A stretch of 64,000 bases of DNA from Pantoea rodasii (GTDB taxonomy: Bacteria > Pseudomonadota > Gammaproteobacteria > Enterobacterales > Enterobacteriaceae), in contig NZ_MLFP01000001.1 in NCBI RefSeq assembly GCF_002095465.1, positions 460,704 to 524,703 of the forward strand, in the 5' to 3' direction. The translations under genes and the position numbers were made by a program. Every line of letters starts with the position of its first letter. Positions within the stretch are counted from its first letter, which is position 1. Under the pieces are notes generated by a model, which saw nothing but the letters and a program-made list of their open reading frames with translations, was not told where the DNA came from and did not search any database. Shown here in pieces: positions 41,163 to 52,689 of this stretch.

Positions 41163-42578
41163 GTGGATTATCTGCCTCTCTTTGCCGATCTCAAAAACCG
41201 TCCGGTGCTGGTTGTCGGCGGTGGTGAAATCGCTGCGCGTAAAATCGAACTGCTGCGACGGGCCGGTGCGCGCGTGCTGGTAGCTGCGCGCGAACTCGGC
41301 CATGAGTTGCAGGCGCTGCTGGACATTAACGCGATTGAGTGGATTGCACCCCGCTTCGAACCGGCTCAGTTGGATGGCGTGTTTTTGGTGATCGCTGCCA
41401 CGGATGACAACGCGCTGAATGCGCAGGTGTTTGATGCCGCCAACGCGCGCCACAAGCTGGTGAACGTGGTGGACGATCAGCCCAAGTGCAGCTTTATCTT
41501 CCCTTCTATTGTTGATCGCTCTCCGCTGGTGGTGGCGATCTCCTCGAGCGGCACTGCGCCAGTGTTAGCGCGTCTGCTGCGTGAAAAAATTGAGGCGCTG
41601 TTGCCTGCCAACCTGGGTCAGATGGCCGAAGTAGCGGGGCAATGGCGTGACAAGGTTAAACAGCGTTATCACAGCATGTCGGAACGTCGTCGCTTTTGGG
41701 AGCGGGCGTTTAATGGTCTGTTCGCCAGCCAGATGTCAGCCGGTAACGTCAACGAAGCACGTCGCACGCTGGATCGTGAGTTAAAGAATGACAGCGACAA
41801 TCAGGGTGAAATTACCCTGGTGGGTGCCGGTCCGGGTGACAGCGGTTTACTGACGCTGCGCGGCCTGCAGGTGATGCAGCTGGCGGATGTGGTGCTGTAT
41901 GACCATCTGGTGAGCGAAGAGGTGCTGGAACTGGTGCGCCGTGATGCCGATCGTATCTGCGTCGGCAAGCGTGCGGGTGCACATTCCGTATCACAGGAAG
42001 AGACCAATGCGATGCTGGTCGAGCTGGCGCTGCAGGGCAAACGCGTGGTGCGTTTGAAAGGCGGCGACCCGTTTATTTTTGGCCGCGGTGGCGAAGAACT
42101 CCAGGCGGCGAAAGCGGCGGGCATTCCGTTCCAGGTGGTGCCGGGCATTACTGCGGCGGCGGGCGCCACTGCTTATGCCGGGATTCCATTGACCCATCGC
42201 GACCACGCGCAGAGCGTGCTGTTTGTCACCGGGCATTTGCGCAGTGATAGCGCAGGCATTGACTGGCCGACGCTGGCACGTGCGCGACAAACGTTAGCCA
42301 TTTATATGGGCACCCTTAAAGCAGCGGAAATCGCGGCGGGGCTCATCGAACATGGGCGCGCAGCCTCCACGCCGGTGGCGGTGATTGGCTGCGGCACGCG
42401 TCAGGATCAGCAGGTGCTGACCGGTACGTTAGATCAACTTGAGGCGCTGGCTGTAGCCGCGCCCACGCCAGCACTGATAGTGATTGGCGAAGTGGTGAAT
42501 TTGCACGGGCAATTAGCCTGGTTCCAACATTCGGCACAGCAGGGGGCTCGCGAGTCCGCCGTTGTCAATTTGGCTTGA
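41163..42578 (+). CDS. cysG: Siroheme synthase CysG
   Basis: A 471-residue trifunctional enzyme: the N-terminal precorrin-2 dehydrogenase/ferrochelatase module ([18 protein letters not shown] motif, [16 protein letters not shown]) and a C-terminal uroporphyrinogen-III methyltransferase ([53 protein letters not shown]). It starts with GTG at 41163, giving [10 protein letters not shown] aligned with the family start. In E. coli cysG is with nirBD; here it leads cysDNC, nine bases before cysD, so siroheme supply is co-expressed with sulfate activation. Confidence 0.95.
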   Translation: MDYLPLFADLKNRPVLVVGGGEIAARKIELLRRAGARVLVAARELGHELQALLDINAIEWIAPRFEPAQLDGVFLVIAATDDNALNAQVFDAANARHKLVNVVDDQPKCSFIFPSIVDRSPLVVAISSSGTAPVLARLLREKIEALLPANLGQMAEVAGQWRDKVKQRYHSMSERRRFWERAFNGLFASQMSAGNVNEARRTLDRELKNDSDNQGEITLVGAGPGDSGLLTLRGLQVMQLADVVLYDHLVSEEVLELVRRDADRICVGKRAGAHSVSQEETNAMLVELALQGKRVVRLKGGDPFIFGRGGEELQAAKAAGIPFQVVPGITAAAGATAYAGIPLTHRDHAQSVLFVTGHLRSDSAGIDWPTLARARQTLAIYMGTLKAAEIAAGLIEHGRAASTPVAVIGCGTRQDQQVLTGTLDQLEALAVAAPTPALIVIGEVVNLHGQLAWFQHSAQQGARESAVVNLA

Positions 42579-42587
42579 GGAAAAATT

Positions 42588-43496
42588 ATGGACCAAAATC
42601 GTCTTACTCACCTGCGTCAGTTGGAGGCAGAGAGTATCCATATCATCCGCGAGGTGGCGGCCGAGTTCAGCAATCCGGTGATGATGTACTCCATCGGTAA
42701 AGACTCCTCGGTGATGCTGCATCTGGCGCGTAAGGCCTTCTATCCGGGCACGCTGCCATTTCCGCTGCTGCACGTTGATACCGGCTGGAAATTCCGTGAA
42801 ATGTACGAGTTCCGCGATCGCACCGTGAAAAACATGGGTGCCGAGCTGCTGGTGCACCGTAATCCGGAAGGCGTGGCGATGGGCATTAACCCGTTTGTCC
42901 ACGGCAGCGCTAAACACACCGACATCATGAAAACCGAGGGGCTGAAGCAGGCGCTGAATAAGTACGGTTTTGATGCGGCCTTCGGCGGTGCACGTCGTGA
43001 CGAAGAGAAATCACGTGCCAAAGAGCGTATTTACTCGTTCCGCGATCGTTTCCATCGCTGGGATCCAAAAAATCAGCGTCCTGAGCTGTGGCACAACTAC
43101 AACGGTCAGATTAACAAAGGCGAAAGTATTCGCGTGTTCCCGCTCTCTAACTGGACCGAGCTGGATATCTGGCAGTACATCTTCCTGGAAAACATTGAAA
43201 TTGTTCCGCTGTATCTCGCCGCGCCGCGCCCGGTGCTGGAGCGTGATGGCATGCTGATGATGATCGATGATGACCGTATCGATCTGCAGCCCGGTGAAGT
43301 GATCAAACAGCGTATGGTGCGTTTCCGTACCCTCGGCTGCTGGCCGCTGACTGGCGCGGTGGAATCCGAAGCGCAGACGCTGCCGGAAATTATTGAAGAG
43401 ATGCTGGTCTCCACCACCAGTGAACGCCAGGGCCGCATGATTGACCGCGACCAGGCCGGTTCGATGGAAATGAAGAAACGTCAGGGTTATTTCTAA
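42588..43496 (+). CDS. cysD: Sulfate adenylyltransferase subunit 2 CysD
   Basis: The catalytic PP-loop subunit of ATP sulfurylase, forming APS from sulfate and ATP with CysN. The 302 residues equal E. coli. The PP-loop is [20 protein letters not shown], followed by [16 protein letters not shown] and [24 protein letters not shown] precedes the ATG. Confidence 0.98.
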   Translation: MDQNRLTHLRQLEAESIHIIREVAAEFSNPVMMYSIGKDSSVMLHLARKAFYPGTLPFPLLHVDTGWKFREMYEFRDRTVKNMGAELLVHRNPEGVAMGINPFVHGSAKHTDIMKTEGLKQALNKYGFDAAFGGARRDEEKSRAKERIYSFRDRFHRWDPKNQRPELWHNYNGQINKGESIRVFPLSNWTELDIWQYIFLENIEIVPLYLAAPRPVLERDGMLMMIDDDRIDLQPGEVIKQRMVRFRTLGCWPLTGAVESEAQTLPEIIEEMLVSTTSERQGRMIDRDQAGSMEMKKRQGYF

Positions 43497-43506
43497 GGAG
43501 ACGCAG

Positions 43507-44934
43507 ATGAATACCGTAATTGCACAACAGATTGCCGATCAGGGTGGCGTTGAATCCTGGCTGACCGCGCAACAACACAAGAGCCTGCTGCGTTTCCTGA
43601 CCTGCGGTAGCGTCGACGACGGCAAAAGTACGCTGATTGGTCGCCTGCTGCACGATACCCGTCAGATTTATGAAGATCAGCTCTCCTCGCTGCATAACGA
43701 CAGCAAGCGTCACGGCACCCAAGGCGAAAAACTCGATCTGGCGTTGCTGGTGGATGGTTTGCAGGCTGAGCGTGAGCAGGGCATCACCATTGATGTGGCG
43801 TATCGCTATTTCTCCACCGAGAAGCGCAAATTTATCATCGCCGACACGCCGGGGCATGAGCAGTACACCCGTAACATGGCGACCGGTGCGTCGACCTGTG
43901 ATTTGGCGATTCTGCTGATCGATGCGCGTAAAGGCGTGCTGGATCAAACCCGTCGTCACAGCTTTATCTCCACGCTGCTGGGCATCAAGCATCTGGTGGT
44001 TGCCATCAACAAGATGGATCTGGTGGAGTACAAGCAAGAGACTTACGAGCAGATCAAACAGTCTTACCTCGATTTTGCCGCACAGCTGCCGGAAGATCTG
44101 GATATCCGTTTTGTGCCGATGTCTGCGCTGGAAGGCGACAACGTGGCAACCCCAAGCGTCACCATGCCATGGTACAGCGGCCCAACGCTGCTCGACGTGC
44201 TGGAAACCGTGGAGCTGAAGCGCGTGGTGGATCACCAACCGATGCGTTTCCCGGTGCAGTATGTGAACCGCCCTAATCTCGATTTCCGGGGTTATGCCGG
44301 TACGCTGGCGTCCGGCACGGTGCAGGTCGGCCAACGCGTCAAAGTGCTGCCTTCGGGCGTTGAATCGACGGTGACGCGCATTGTGACTTTCGATGGCGAT
44401 CTGCAGGAAGCGGGTGCCGGTGAAGCGATTACGCTGGTGCTGAAAGATGAGATCGACATCAGCCGTGGCGATCTGCTGGTGGATGCCGCCGCTGAACTGC
44501 AAGCGGTGCAGTCTGCCACCGTTGATGTAGTGTGGATGGCAGAACAACCACTGCAGCCGGGCCAAAGCTATGAAGTGAAGGTCGCCGGTAAGAAAGCGCG
44601 TGGTCGCGTGGAAAAGATCATTCATCAGGTGGAGATCAATACGCTGGAGAAGCGTGCAGTCGAAAGCCTGCCGCTGAATGGCATTGGTTTGGTGGAAATC
44701 ACCTTTGATGAGCCGATGGTGCTGGATGCTTATCAGCAGAACCCGGTCACTGGCGGTATGATCTTTATCGATCGCCTGAGCAACGTCACGGTGGGCGCGG
44801 GAATGATCCATCAGCCGCTGACCGATACGCGTGCACAAGCAGGGCAATTCAGTGAGTTTGAGCTGGAGTTGAATGCGCTGGTGCGCCGTCACTTCCCACA
44901 CTGGAACGCCCGCGACCTGCTGGGTGGTAAGTAA
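43507..44934 (+). CDS. cysN: Sulfate adenylyltransferase subunit 1 CysN
   Basis: The GTPase subunit of ATP sulfurylase, which drives APS formation by GTP hydrolysis. EF-Tu-like G motifs: G1 [16 protein letters not shown] near residue 33, [14 protein letters not shown]3 [13 protein letters not shown]4 INKMDLVEY. The 475 residues equal E. coli. The stop overlaps the cysC ATG (TAATG). Confidence 0.98.
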   Translation: MNTVIAQQIADQGGVESWLTAQQHKSLLRFLTCGSVDDGKSTLIGRLLHDTRQIYEDQLSSLHNDSKRHGTQGEKLDLALLVDGLQAEREQGITIDVAYRYFSTEKRKFIIADTPGHEQYTRNMATGASTCDLAILLIDARKGVLDQTRRHSFISTLLGIKHLVVAINKMDLVEYKQETYEQIKQSYLDFAAQLPEDLDIRFVPMSALEGDNVATPSVTMPWYSGPTLLDVLETVELKRVVDHQPMRFPVQYVNRPNLDFRGYAGTLASGTVQVGQRVKVLPSGVESTVTRIVTFDGDLQEAGAGEAITLVLKDEIDISRGDLLVDAAAELQAVQSATVDVVWMAEQPLQPGQSYEVKVAGKKARGRVEKIIHQVEINTLEKRAVESLPLNGIGLVEITFDEPMVLDAYQQNPVTGGMIFIDRLSNVTVGAGMIHQPLTDTRAQAGQFSEFELELNALVRRHFPHWNARDLLGGK

Positions 44935-45539
44935 TGGCGCAACACGACGAAAACGTGGTGTGGCATGACCATCCGGTCTCGCGTGAAGAGCGTGAGCAGC
45001 AGCACGGCCATCAAGGCGTGGTGCTGTGGTTTACCGGGCTGTCAGGCTCGGGTAAATCCACCGTGGCGGGCGCGCTGGAGCAGGCGCTGCATCGCGCGGG
45101 CGTCAGCACTTATCTGCTGGATGGCGACAATGTGCGTCACGGCCTGTGTCGTGATCTCGGCTTCAGCGATGACGATCGCAAAGAGAACATTCGTCGCGTC
45201 GGCGAAGTGGCGAAATTGATGGTGGATGCCGGTTTGGTGGTATTGACCGCGTTTATCTCACCGCATCGCGCGGAACGCCAGATGGTGCGTGATTTGCTCG
45301 GCGCCGGGCAGTTTATCGAGGTGTTTGTCGATACGCCGTTGGCGGTGTGTGAAGCGCGCGATCCGAAAGGCTTATACAAAAAAGCCCGAGCCGGAGAGTT
45401 GCGTAACTTTACCGGCATCGACAGCGTGTATGAGGCGCCGGACGCGCCGGAAATCCATCTTGATGGCGAACAATTGGTTACAAAACTGAGCGCCCAATTG
45501 TTAGACCTCCTGCGTCACCGCGATATCATCAGATCCTGA
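44934..45539 (+). CDS. cysC: Adenylyl-sulfate kinase CysC
   Basis: Phosphorylates APS to PAPS. The 201-residue protein has the P-loop [59 protein letters not shown] and [13 protein letters not shown]. Last gene of cysGDNC; PAPS goes to CysH encoded in the window. Confidence 0.98.
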   Translation: MAQHDENVVWHDHPVSREEREQQHGHQGVVLWFTGLSGSGKSTVAGALEQALHRAGVSTYLLDGDNVRHGLCRDLGFSDDDRKENIRRVGEVAKLMVDAGLVVLTAFISPHRAERQMVRDLLGAGQFIEVFVDTPLAVCEARDPKGLYKKARAGELRNFTGIDSVYEAPDAPEIHLDGEQLVTKLSAQLLDLLRHRDIIRS

Positions 45540-45595
45540 ACCGACAGCGGCAAATCCCAAGGGGTTTGCCGCGATTATGCGTCAACAGGATCTCT

Positions 45596-45916
45596 ATGCA
45601 GAACGTAACCCCCATGCTGGCACGCAAAGATGAACGCACCCCGGATGAGCCTCGCTCATCATTGCCGGGCGGCGTGATTGGCTTTCTCTCGTACTGGTGC
45701 GCGCTGGCGATTCCGTTCATGCTCTACGGTTCCAATACGCTGTTCTTCTTCCTCTACACGTGGCCGTTCTTCCTCGCGTTATTACCCGTTTCGGTCCTGA
45801 TTGGTATCGTACTGAGCTTAATGATCCGCGGACATCTGTTCTGGAGCGGGGTGATCACCACGATTGTGGTGGTGTGTCTGTTCTGGCTGTTGTTCTCATT
45901 TCTCTCGGGTTGGTAA
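45596..45916 (+). CDS. ygbE: DUF3561 family membrane protein YgbE
   Basis: A 106-residue inner-membrane protein with three predicted helices, carrying the conserved SLPGGVIGFLSYWCALAIPF and YGSNTLFFFLYTWPFFLALL segments of E. coli YgbE. Function unknown. I chose the ATG at 45596, behind ACAGGAT; an earlier in-frame start lacks support. Sits between cysC and ftsB as in E. coli. Confidence 0.9.
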   Translation: MQNVTPMLARKDERTPDEPRSSLPGGVIGFLSYWCALAIPFMLYGSNTLFFFLYTWPFFLALLPVSVLIGIVLSLMIRGHLFWSGVITTIVVVCLFWLLFSFLSGW

Positions 45917-46087
45917 CCGCTTGCTGATGTGCAAACGCATCGGCTGGTTACAAAACTTTACCCGCCGCTTCGCTGTAAATCCGTTCATTCCTTGTGTAGA
46001 CATTCACCGGTGTACGGCATTTTCGCTGTCACTGTGGAGTCCTGTGCGAAGTTATGGGATGATTGGGCCGTTTTTCAGGGGGCGGGG

Positions 46088-46405
46088 ATGGGAAAATTGA
46101 CGCTACTGTTGCTCGTGCTGCTGGGATGGCTTCAATATTCCTTGTGGCTGGGTAAGAACGGTATCCATGACTATACGCGCGTCAACGAAGACGTCGCGTC
46201 GCAGCAGGCGAATAACGCCAAACTTAAAGCGCGTAACGATCAGCTTTTTGCCGAAATTGATGACCTCAATGGCGGTTCAGAGGCGATTGAGGAACGTGCA
46301 CGCAATGAACTGGGCATGATTAAGCCCGGCGAGACTTTCTATCGCCTGGTGCCAGACCAGAACAAACGTAACGCGCAACAAGCTGCGCAGAATCAACAAC
46401 GATAA
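46088..46405 (+). CDS. ftsB: Cell division protein FtsB
   Basis: A 105-residue bitopic protein of the FtsQLB complex. A cytoplasmic Met-Gly-Lys start is followed by a TM helix ([19 protein letters not shown], residues 4-22) and a periplasmic leucine-zipper-like coiled coil ([20 protein letters not shown]), then the conserved [20 protein letters not shown]. The start at 46088 matches E. coli; the longer upstream frame is not conserved. It is three bases from ispD. Confidence 0.96.
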   Translation: MGKLTLLLLVLLGWLQYSLWLGKNGIHDYTRVNEDVASQQANNAKLKARNDQLFAEIDDLNGGSEAIEERARNELGMIKPGETFYRLVPDQNKRNAQQAAQNQQR

Positions 46406-46408
46406 ACC

Positions 46409-47125
46409 ATGAACAACCTCTCTTCCCTTGCGGATGTGATTGCCGTGGTGCCAGCCGCTGGCGTCGGCAGCCGCATGCAGGCTGCCTGCCCGAAACAGTA
46501 TCTGACCATTGGTCAATTCACCCTTCTCGAACACAGCGTTGCGCGCATACTGGCGCATCCCGCGGTTAAGCAAGTGATCGTGCCAATCAGTCCCGATGAC
46601 GGTTGGTTTGATTCGCTGCCGCTGGCGCAGGATCCGCGCGTGCTGCGCGTGACCGGCGGCGAGACGCGTGCCGAGTCGGTGCTGGCAGGATTACAGGCAA
46701 TTAAACACAGCGAGTGGGTGCTGGTGCATGATGCCGCACGCCCTTGTTTGCATCCGGATGATTTAGCGCGATTGCTGGCGGTCCGTGCGAACAGCAAAGT
46801 CGGTGCAATTCTGGCTGCCCCGGTGCGTGACACCATGAAGCGTGCCGAACCGGGCAAACAGGCGATTGCCCACACCGTGGAACGCGAAGATTTATGGCAC
46901 GCGCTGACGCCGCAATTTTTCCCGCATCAATTACTCACGGCATGCCTGACGCGCGCACTTCATGAAGGCGCTACCATTACCGATGAAGCTTCGGCGCTGG
47001 AATACTGCGGCTATCATCCGGAGCTGGTGAGTGGGCGCAGTGACAATATCAAGGTAACGCGGCCAGAAGACCTGGCGCTGGCGGCCTTCTATCTAACCCA
47101 GATTCAGTTAAAGGAGAGCGCATGA
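46409..47125 (+). CDS. ispD: 2-C-methyl-D-erythritol 4-phosphate cytidylyltransferase IspD
   Basis: Third step of the MEP isoprenoid pathway: transfers CMP to methylerythritol phosphate. The 238-residue product has the CTP-binding [42 protein letters not shown] and the C-terminal TRPEDLALA. The stop overlaps the ispF start. Confidence 0.97.
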   Translation: MNNLSSLADVIAVVPAAGVGSRMQAACPKQYLTIGQFTLLEHSVARILAHPAVKQVIVPISPDDGWFDSLPLAQDPRVLRVTGGETRAESVLAGLQAIKHSEWVLVHDAARPCLHPDDLARLLAVRANSKVGAILAAPVRDTMKRAEPGKQAIAHTVEREDLWHALTPQFFPHQLLTACLTRALHEGATITDEASALEYCGYHPELVSGRSDNIKVTRPEDLALAAFYLTQIQLKESA

Positions 47126-47607
47126 TGCGTATCGGCCACGGTTTTGACGTTCACGCGTTTGGCGGCGAAGGTCCGTTGGTGATTGGCGGGGTGCGTATTC
47201 CCTTCGAACACGGCTTCATTGCGCATTCGGATGGCGACGTGGCGCTGCATGCGCTGACGGACGCCTTGCTTGGCGCGGTGGCGATGGGCGATATCGGCAA
47301 ACTGTTTCCGGACACCGATCCCGCGTTCAAAGGCGCGGACAGTCGCGGCCTGCTGCGTGAAGCCTGGCGTCGTATCCAGTTGAAAGGCTACCGCATCGGT
47401 AACGTCGACGTCACCATCATTGCTCAGGCGCCGAAAATGCTGCCGCACGTGCCGCAAATGCGCGTCAACATCGCCGAAGATTTGGGTTGCCACATGGACG
47501 ACGTCAACGTCAAAGCCACCACCACGGAAAAGCTCGGCTTCACCGGTCGTGGCGAAGGCATTGCCTGTGAAGCGGTAGCGCTGCTGGTGAAGGCCGATCG
47601 GGCATGA
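47122..47607 (+). CDS. ispF: 2-C-methyl-D-erythritol 2,4-cyclodiphosphate synthase IspF
   Basis: Fifth step of the MEP pathway. Metal ligands are in [12 protein letters not shown] (Asp and His), and [36 protein letters not shown] and [16 protein letters not shown] are conserved. Two adjacent ATG codons at 47122 and 47125 are possible starts after AAAGGAG; the second gives MRIGHGF as in E. coli. Overlaps truD by four bases. Confidence 0.96.
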   Translation: MMRIGHGFDVHAFGGEGPLVIGGVRIPFEHGFIAHSDGDVALHALTDALLGAVAMGDIGKLFPDTDPAFKGADSRGLLREAWRRIQLKGYRIGNVDVTIIAQAPKMLPHVPQMRVNIAEDLGCHMDDVNVKATTTEKLGFTGRGEGIACEAVALLVKADRA

Positions 47608-48647
47608 GTGAGTTGCTTTATCTGCACGGTGTGCCGAGTGCGACTGGCGTTATCAAAGCCAATCCCGAAGACTTTGTGGTGGTTGAAGACCTGGGCTATC
47701 CCTATGATGGCGAGGGCGAACAGGTTTTGGTCCGTATCCGCAAAATCGGCTGTAACACGCGTTTTGTCGCTGAAGCGATTGCGAAATTTCTCGGCGTACA
47801 TCAGCGTGATATGAGCTATGCCGGTATGAAAGACCGCCATGCGGTCACCGAGCAAACGCTGTGCTTCCGTGTGCCGGGCAATGCGATGCCGAATCTGGCC
47901 GGTTTCCAGCTGGAAGGTGTGGAGATTCTGCAGGTGATTCGCCACAAGCGTAAATTGCGCACAGGTGCACTGGCTGGAAATGCTTTCCGTTTGATCGTGC
48001 GTCAGGTTTCCGATCGTGCTGAAGTGGAAGCGCGCTTGCAGCGTATCCAGCAAAGCGGCGTTCCCAATTACTTTGGCGAGCAGCGTTTTGGACGCGGCGG
48101 CAACAACCTGACGCAGGCGAAGCTGTGGGCTGAGGATAAATTCCGCCCGCGCGACCGCAGTATGAAAGGTATTTTGCTGTCCGCCTCGCGCAGTCAGTTG
48201 TTCAATCAGGTCACCAGCGCGCGCTTGCAGCGCGATGGTGTGTTGGATCAGGTACAGGCGGGCGATGCGCTGCAGCTGGCCGGGCGCGGGAGCTGGTTTG
48301 TTGCGTTGGCGGAAGAGTTAGCGGAATTGCAGCAACGGGTTAACCATCACCAACTGCGCATCACCGCGCCGCTTGCCGGACGAGGCGAGCTGGGCACCCA
48401 GGGTGAGATGCTGGCCTTTGAACAGGCCAATCTGGCACCCGCGGCGGATTTGTTGGGATTACTTGACCGTGAACGCGTAGATGCGGCCCGCCGCGCCATG
48501 CTGGTGGTGCCGAAGGATTTGCGCTGGAACTGGTGGGATGATGTGACGTTAGAAATGGAATTCTGGCTGCCTGCCGGGAGTTTCGCGACCAGCGTGGTGC
48601 GCGAACTGCTGAGTAACGGTGCCGCTGCGCCTATCAACGACGAATAA
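47604..48647 (+). CDS. truD: tRNA pseudouridine(13) synthase TruD
   Basis: A 347-residue pseudouridine synthase for U13 of tRNA-Glu (E. coli 349). The catalytic Asp is in [13 protein letters not shown] near residue 80; [14 protein letters not shown] and the C-terminal [11 protein letters not shown] are family signatures. Overlaps ispF (ATGA). In E. coli surE overlaps truD; here 217 bases separate them. Confidence 0.96.
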   Translation: MSELLYLHGVPSATGVIKANPEDFVVVEDLGYPYDGEGEQVLVRIRKIGCNTRFVAEAIAKFLGVHQRDMSYAGMKDRHAVTEQTLCFRVPGNAMPNLAGFQLEGVEILQVIRHKRKLRTGALAGNAFRLIVRQVSDRAEVEARLQRIQQSGVPNYFGEQRFGRGGNNLTQAKLWAEDKFRPRDRSMKGILLSASRSQLFNQVTSARLQRDGVLDQVQAGDALQLAGRGSWFVALAEELAELQQRVNHHQLRITAPLAGRGELGTQGEMLAFEQANLAPAADLLGLLDRERVDAARRAMLVVPKDLRWNWWDDVTLEMEFWLPAGSFATSVVRELLSNGAAAPINDE

Positions 48648-48654
48648 CCTCCTC

Positions 48655-48680
48655 TTTACCCGGCCGCAATGCCGGGTAAA
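48655..48680 (+). terminator. Hairpin after truD
   Basis: A perfect 9 bp stem TTTACCCGG/CCGGGTAAA with loop CCGCAATG, seven bases after the truD stop. The tail TCTCG is a poor T tract, so termination would be weak. The rest of the gap to surE has no gene I can recognise. Confidence 0.5.
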
Positions 48681-48864
48681 TCTCGACTTCGGCTGCGCAT
48701 TGTTGCGGCAAACGCCGTAAGTTCCGTGATTTACGCCTACCACTTCCCGCGCCTCACGGCTAGAATGCAAACATCCTTGTCTCGCCAGAAACCGTTTTAC
48801 GGTACCCATACTGCGGCTGCCAGGTGAGTTGAGGGCCAGTTGAATGAACAAAGGTCAGGAACAG

Positions 48865-49626
48865 ATGCGGATATTGCTCAGCAACGACGATGGAATTCAT
48901 GCCCCCGGCATTCAAACGCTGGCTCGCGCGCTGCGTGAGTTTGCGGAAGTGCAGGTGGTCGCGCCCGATCGCAATCGAAGTGGCGCATCAAATTCTCTGA
49001 CATTAGAAACCCCGCTGCGGACTTTTACCCATGAAAATGGCGATATCGCGGTGCAGATGGGGACGCCGACGGACTGTGTGTTTCTCGGGGTCAACAAACT
49101 GATGCAGCCGCGTCCGGATATTGTGGTCTCGGGGATCAACGCGGGTCCCAACCTGGGTGATGACGTGATTTACTCTGGCACCGTGGCCGCGGCAATGGAA
49201 GGGCGCCATCTTGGACTGCCCGCGCTGGCCGTTTCACTCAATGGACACCAGCATTACGCTACCGCAGCGGCGATAACCTGCACATTGCTGCGTGCTTTGT
49301 CCCGCGCACCGCTGCGCACCGGGCGTATCCTCAATATCAATGTGCCTGATCTGCCGCTGTCGGAAATCAAAGGTTTCCGCGTGACGCGCTGCGGCAGTCG
49401 TCATCCGGCCGATAAGGTGATTTGCACAGAAGATCCGCGCGGCCATACGCTGTACTGGATTGGCCCGCCGGGGGAAAAGCTGGATGCAGGTCCGGATACC
49501 GATTTCGCCGCGGTAGATGCAGGTTATGTGTCGCTCACGGCATTGCATGTTGATCTCACCGCACACGCGGCGCAGGAAATATTAAGCGACTGGTTGACCG
49601 AGGCTGAGGTCAATCTCGCATGGTGA
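48865..49626 (+). CDS. surE: 5'/3'-nucleotidase SurE
   Basis: A 253-residue metal-dependent nucleotidase and exopolyphosphatase, the same length as E. coli. Signature [14 protein letters not shown] at the N-terminus (metal-binding Asp pair), [14 protein letters not shown], and [20 protein letters not shown]. The ATG at 48865 (MRILLSNDD) is chosen; an ATG seven codons upstream is possible. Overlaps pcm by seven bases. Confidence 0.96.
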   Translation: MRILLSNDDGIHAPGIQTLARALREFAEVQVVAPDRNRSGASNSLTLETPLRTFTHENGDIAVQMGTPTDCVFLGVNKLMQPRPDIVVSGINAGPNLGDDVIYSGTVAAAMEGRHLGLPALAVSLNGHQHYATAAAITCTLLRALSRAPLRTGRILNINVPDLPLSEIKGFRVTRCGSRHPADKVICTEDPRGHTLYWIGPPGEKLDAGPDTDFAAVDAGYVSLTALHVDLTAHAAQEILSDWLTEAEVNLAW

Positions 49627-50246
49627 ACCGGCGCATCGAAACGCTATTAGAGCAACTGCGTGCGCAGGGAATTCTCGATGAACACCTGCTCAAAGCCATC
49701 GCCGATGTCCCGCGTGAACGCTTTATCGATGAGGCGTTCGAGCATAAAGCCTGGGAAAACGTTGCGCTGCCGATTGGCAGTGGCCAGACGATTTCTCAGC
49801 CCTATATGGTGGCGCGGATGACCGCGTTACTTGAACTGACCCCAGAATCGCGCGTGCTGGAAATTGGCACCGGTTCGGGCTATCAGACCGCTATTCTGGC
49901 CCATCTTGTTAATCATGTTTATTCTGTTGAACGCATTAAAGGGTTGCAGTGGCAGGCTAAGCGCCGCCTGAAGCAGCTCGATCTGCATAATATTTCAACG
50001 CGTCACGGTGACGGCTGGCAAGGCTGGGCGGCACGTGGCCCGTTTGATGCCATTATTGTCACGGCCGCACCGCCTGAAATTCCGACTGCGCTGATAGCGC
50101 AATTAGGTGACGGTGGCAAAATGGTGCTGCCGGTGGGCGAAGATCAGCAGGTTTTAAAGCGCTTACGTCGTCAGGGAGATGAATTAATTGAAGAAATCAT
50201 CGAGCCCGTCCGTTTTGTACCGTTAGTTCAGGGCGATCTGGCCTGA
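49620..50246 (+). CDS. pcm: Protein-L-isoaspartate O-methyltransferase Pcm
   Basis: A 208-residue SAM methyltransferase that repairs isoaspartyl residues in aged proteins. SAM motif [16 protein letters not shown] near residue 80; [16 protein letters not shown] and GDGWQGW are family signatures. Coupled to surE and upstream of nlpD-rpoS as in E. coli. Confidence 0.97.
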   Translation: MVNRRIETLLEQLRAQGILDEHLLKAIADVPRERFIDEAFEHKAWENVALPIGSGQTISQPYMVARMTALLELTPESRVLEIGTGSGYQTAILAHLVNHVYSVERIKGLQWQAKRRLKQLDLHNISTRHGDGWQGWAARGPFDAIIVTAAPPEIPTALIAQLGDGGKMVLPVGEDQQVLKRLRRQGDELIEEIIEPVRFVPLVQGDLA

Positions 50247-50412
50247 GCCATAGCTACGTAAATCTTCACAACTGTTACATGGCATGGCGCAGTTGATATT
50301 GTTACTATCCTTGTTAATCAATGTGAAAGACCGCATTCCGCCTGTTGTGCAGTGAATCATGCGGTCAAAACCATTACACAGTTACATCCAGGATTGCCAT
50401 AACGGGGGATCA

Positions 50413-51531
50413 ATGAGCACGGGAAGCACAGTATTTCAATTACGCCGTTTGGCGGCACTTTCACTGGTAGGATTTTGGCTGGCGGGCTGTAGCTCTGGCG
50501 ACAACTCGCAAGCACCGATTAGCCAAATTGGTGGTGGCGGTGGGGAGAGCGGTATGGCTTCCTCGGCTGGCGGCGGCATGCTGTCTGGACAGAGCAGCGC
50601 CGTGCCCTCAATGCCACAAGGCGGAATGTTAAGCGGCGGTACACCATCTGCGGCACCTGCCGGCGGAATGGTTAGTGGCAATAACAACGTCACCACCGAA
50701 AATGGTCGCATAGTGTACAACCGCAATTATGGGAATATTCCTAAAGGTAGTTACGGTGGTGAGACCTACACCGTCAAACGCGGTGATACCTTGTTCTATA
50801 TTGCCTGGATTACCGGCAATGACTTCCGCGACCTGGCACAACGCAACAACGTCCCGGCCCCGTATGGCCTGGAGGCTGGGCAAGTTCTGCAGGTTGGCAA
50901 CGGAAATGGCCAGACCATCACTGGCGGGAATGCGATAACCGTAGCGGATGCTACGCAGGGCGGCGTGCCGGTGACACCAAGTCAATCGCAAATTAAATCG
51001 ACCCCTGTTGCACAGCAACCTGTTATTACGTATTCTGATGATTCGGGTTCGTCAGGCAGTAAAATGCTGCCGACGAAAGGGGCAAATAATGTGGCAACGA
51101 CCACAGCTCCGGTTGTCGCACCACCTACAGTCAGCAGCACGACGAATAGCACAACACCAGTGGGAAGCTGGCGTTGGCCGACTGATGGGAAGATCATCGA
51201 TAACTTCTCCGCTGCGGAAGGCGGAAATAAAGGTGTCGATATCGCCGGTTCGCGTGGACAACCTGTTGTCGCCACTGCTTCAGGAAGGGTGGTATACGCA
51301 GGTAACGCGCTCCGTGGGTACGGTAATTTAATCATCATCAAACACAATGATGACTACCTGAGCGCCTACGCCCACAACGACTCTATGCTGGTCCGGGAAC
51401 AACAGGAAGTTAAGGCGGGGCAAAAAATAGCTACCATGGGTAGCACCGGAACCAGTTCGGTAAGATTACACTTTGAAATTCGTTACAAGGGGAAATCCGT
51501 AAACCCGTTGCGTTATTTACCGCAACGATAA
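50413..51531 (+). CDS. nlpD: Murein hydrolase activator lipoprotein NlpD
   Basis: A 372-residue outer-membrane lipoprotein that activates AmiC at the septum. Lipobox LAGC near residue 26, a Gly/Ser-rich linker with repeated GGMLSG-type units, a LysM domain ([20 protein letters not shown]), and a C-terminal LytM domain that is degenerate: the zinc-ligand His position in [11 protein letters not shown] is Asn, as in E. coli NlpD, while LHFEIRY remains. The start is the ATG at 50413. The main rpoS promoter lies inside nlpD in E. coli and probably here. Confidence 0.96.
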   Translation: MSTGSTVFQLRRLAALSLVGFWLAGCSSGDNSQAPISQIGGGGGESGMASSAGGGMLSGQSSAVPSMPQGGMLSGGTPSAAPAGGMVSGNNNVTTENGRIVYNRNYGNIPKGSYGGETYTVKRGDTLFYIAWITGNDFRDLAQRNNVPAPYGLEAGQVLQVGNGNGQTITGGNAITVADATQGGVPVTPSQSQIKSTPVAQQPVITYSDDSGSSGSKMLPTKGANNVATTTAPVVAPPTVSSTTNSTTPVGSWRWPTDGKIIDNFSAAEGGNKGVDIAGSRGQPVVATASGRVVYAGNALRGYGNLIIIKHNDDYLSAYAHNDSMLVREQQEVKAGQKIATMGSTGTSSVRLHFEIRYKGKSVNPLRYLPQR

Positions 51532-51582
51532 TCCGGCAGAACCTTGGTGTTCTGCCCTTGGATCACGGGTAGGAGCCGCTTA

Positions 51583-52578
51583 ATGAGCCAGAATACGCTG
51601 AAAGTTAATGAATCACACGATGATGCGGAATTCGAGGAGAACAACGGAGCTGAGGTTTTTGATGAGAAGGCTCTCGTTGAGAACGAACCTGGTGATAACG
51701 ATGTAGCTGAAGAAGAGTTGTTGTCACAGGGTGCGACGCAACGCGTTTTGGATGCGACGCAGCTTTACCTCGGAGAGATTGGTTACTCTCCACTGTTAAC
51801 AGCGGAAGAAGAAGTCTTCTTTGCCCGTCGTGCGTTACGAGGTGATATTCCTTCTCGTCGCCGTATGATTGAAAGTAACTTACGCCTGGTGGTGAAGATT
51901 GCCCGTCGTTATAGCAATCGTGGTCTGGCATTGCTGGATCTGATTGAAGAGGGTAATCTCGGCCTGATTCGCGCCGTGGAGAAGTTTGACCCAGAACGTG
52001 GGTTCCGTTTCTCAACTTATGCCACCTGGTGGATTCGTCAGACTATTGAACGGGCGATCATGAATCAAACCCGTACTATCCGTCTGCCGATCCACATCGT
52101 TAAAGAGTTGAATGTTTATCTGCGCACCGCGCGTGAACTTTCGCACAAGCTTGACCATGAGCCGAGTGCTGAAGAGATTGCTGAGCAGTTAGACAAGCCG
52201 GTTGATGACGTAAGCCGTATGCTGCGTCTCAATGAGCGTATTACCTCGGTTGACACACCGTTAGGTGGAGATTCCGAAAAAGCGCTGCTGGATATCCTGG
52301 CCGATGAGAAAGACAACGGCCCGGAAGACACCACGCAGGACGATGATATGAAACAAAGCATCGTTAAGTGGTTGTTTGAATTGAATGCCAAGCAGCGTGA
52401 AGTGCTGGCGCGTCGTTTCGGCCTGTTAGGTTATGAAGCGGCAACGCTGGAAGATGTGGGCCGTGAGATCGGGTTGACCCGTGAACGTGTCCGTCAGATT
52501 CAGGTTGAAGGTCTGCGCCGTCTGCGTGAAATCCTGCAGACACAGGGCCTCAACATTGAAGCACTGTTTCGCGAATAA
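51583..52578 (+). CDS. rpoS: RNA polymerase sigma factor RpoS
   Basis: The general stress and stationary-phase sigma factor, 331 residues (E. coli 330). An acidic N-terminus is followed by region 1.2 ([20 protein letters not shown]), region 2 ([49 protein letters not shown]), region 3 ([17 protein letters not shown]) and region 4 with the helix-turn-helix [20 protein letters not shown]. The ATG at 51583 follows TAGGAG. No truncation or early stop is seen; all recognisable regions are intact. Confidence 0.98.
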   Translation: MSQNTLKVNESHDDAEFEENNGAEVFDEKALVENEPGDNDVAEEELLSQGATQRVLDATQLYLGEIGYSPLLTAEEEVFFARRALRGDIPSRRRMIESNLRLVVKIARRYSNRGLALLDLIEEGNLGLIRAVEKFDPERGFRFSTYATWWIRQTIERAIMNQTRTIRLPIHIVKELNVYLRTARELSHKLDHEPSAEEIAEQLDKPVDDVSRMLRLNERITSVDTPLGGDSEKALLDILADEKDNGPEDTTQDDDMKQSIVKWLFELNAKQREVLARRFGLLGYEAATLEDVGREIGLTRERVRQIQVEGLRRLREILQTQGLNIEALFRE

Positions 52579-52596
52579 GCCGTAACCGGTAACAAG

Positions 52597-52625
52597 AACG
52601 GTGACCCAAGGGTCACCGTTTTTTT
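52597..52625 (+). terminator. rpoS terminator
   Basis: AACGGTGACC/GGTCACCGTT with loop CAAG, followed by five T. Confidence 0.93.
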
Positions 52626-52689
52626 ATGCCTAAAATCTGACCGTACCTGCCAAAGGATAGCGGCGCCCTAGCACCGCCATTTCGAAGGC

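Noticed and set aside
51583..52578. Possible rpoS attenuation allele
   Set aside because: rpoS is a common site of loss in laboratory strains, but all sigma regions are intact with normal length and terminator.
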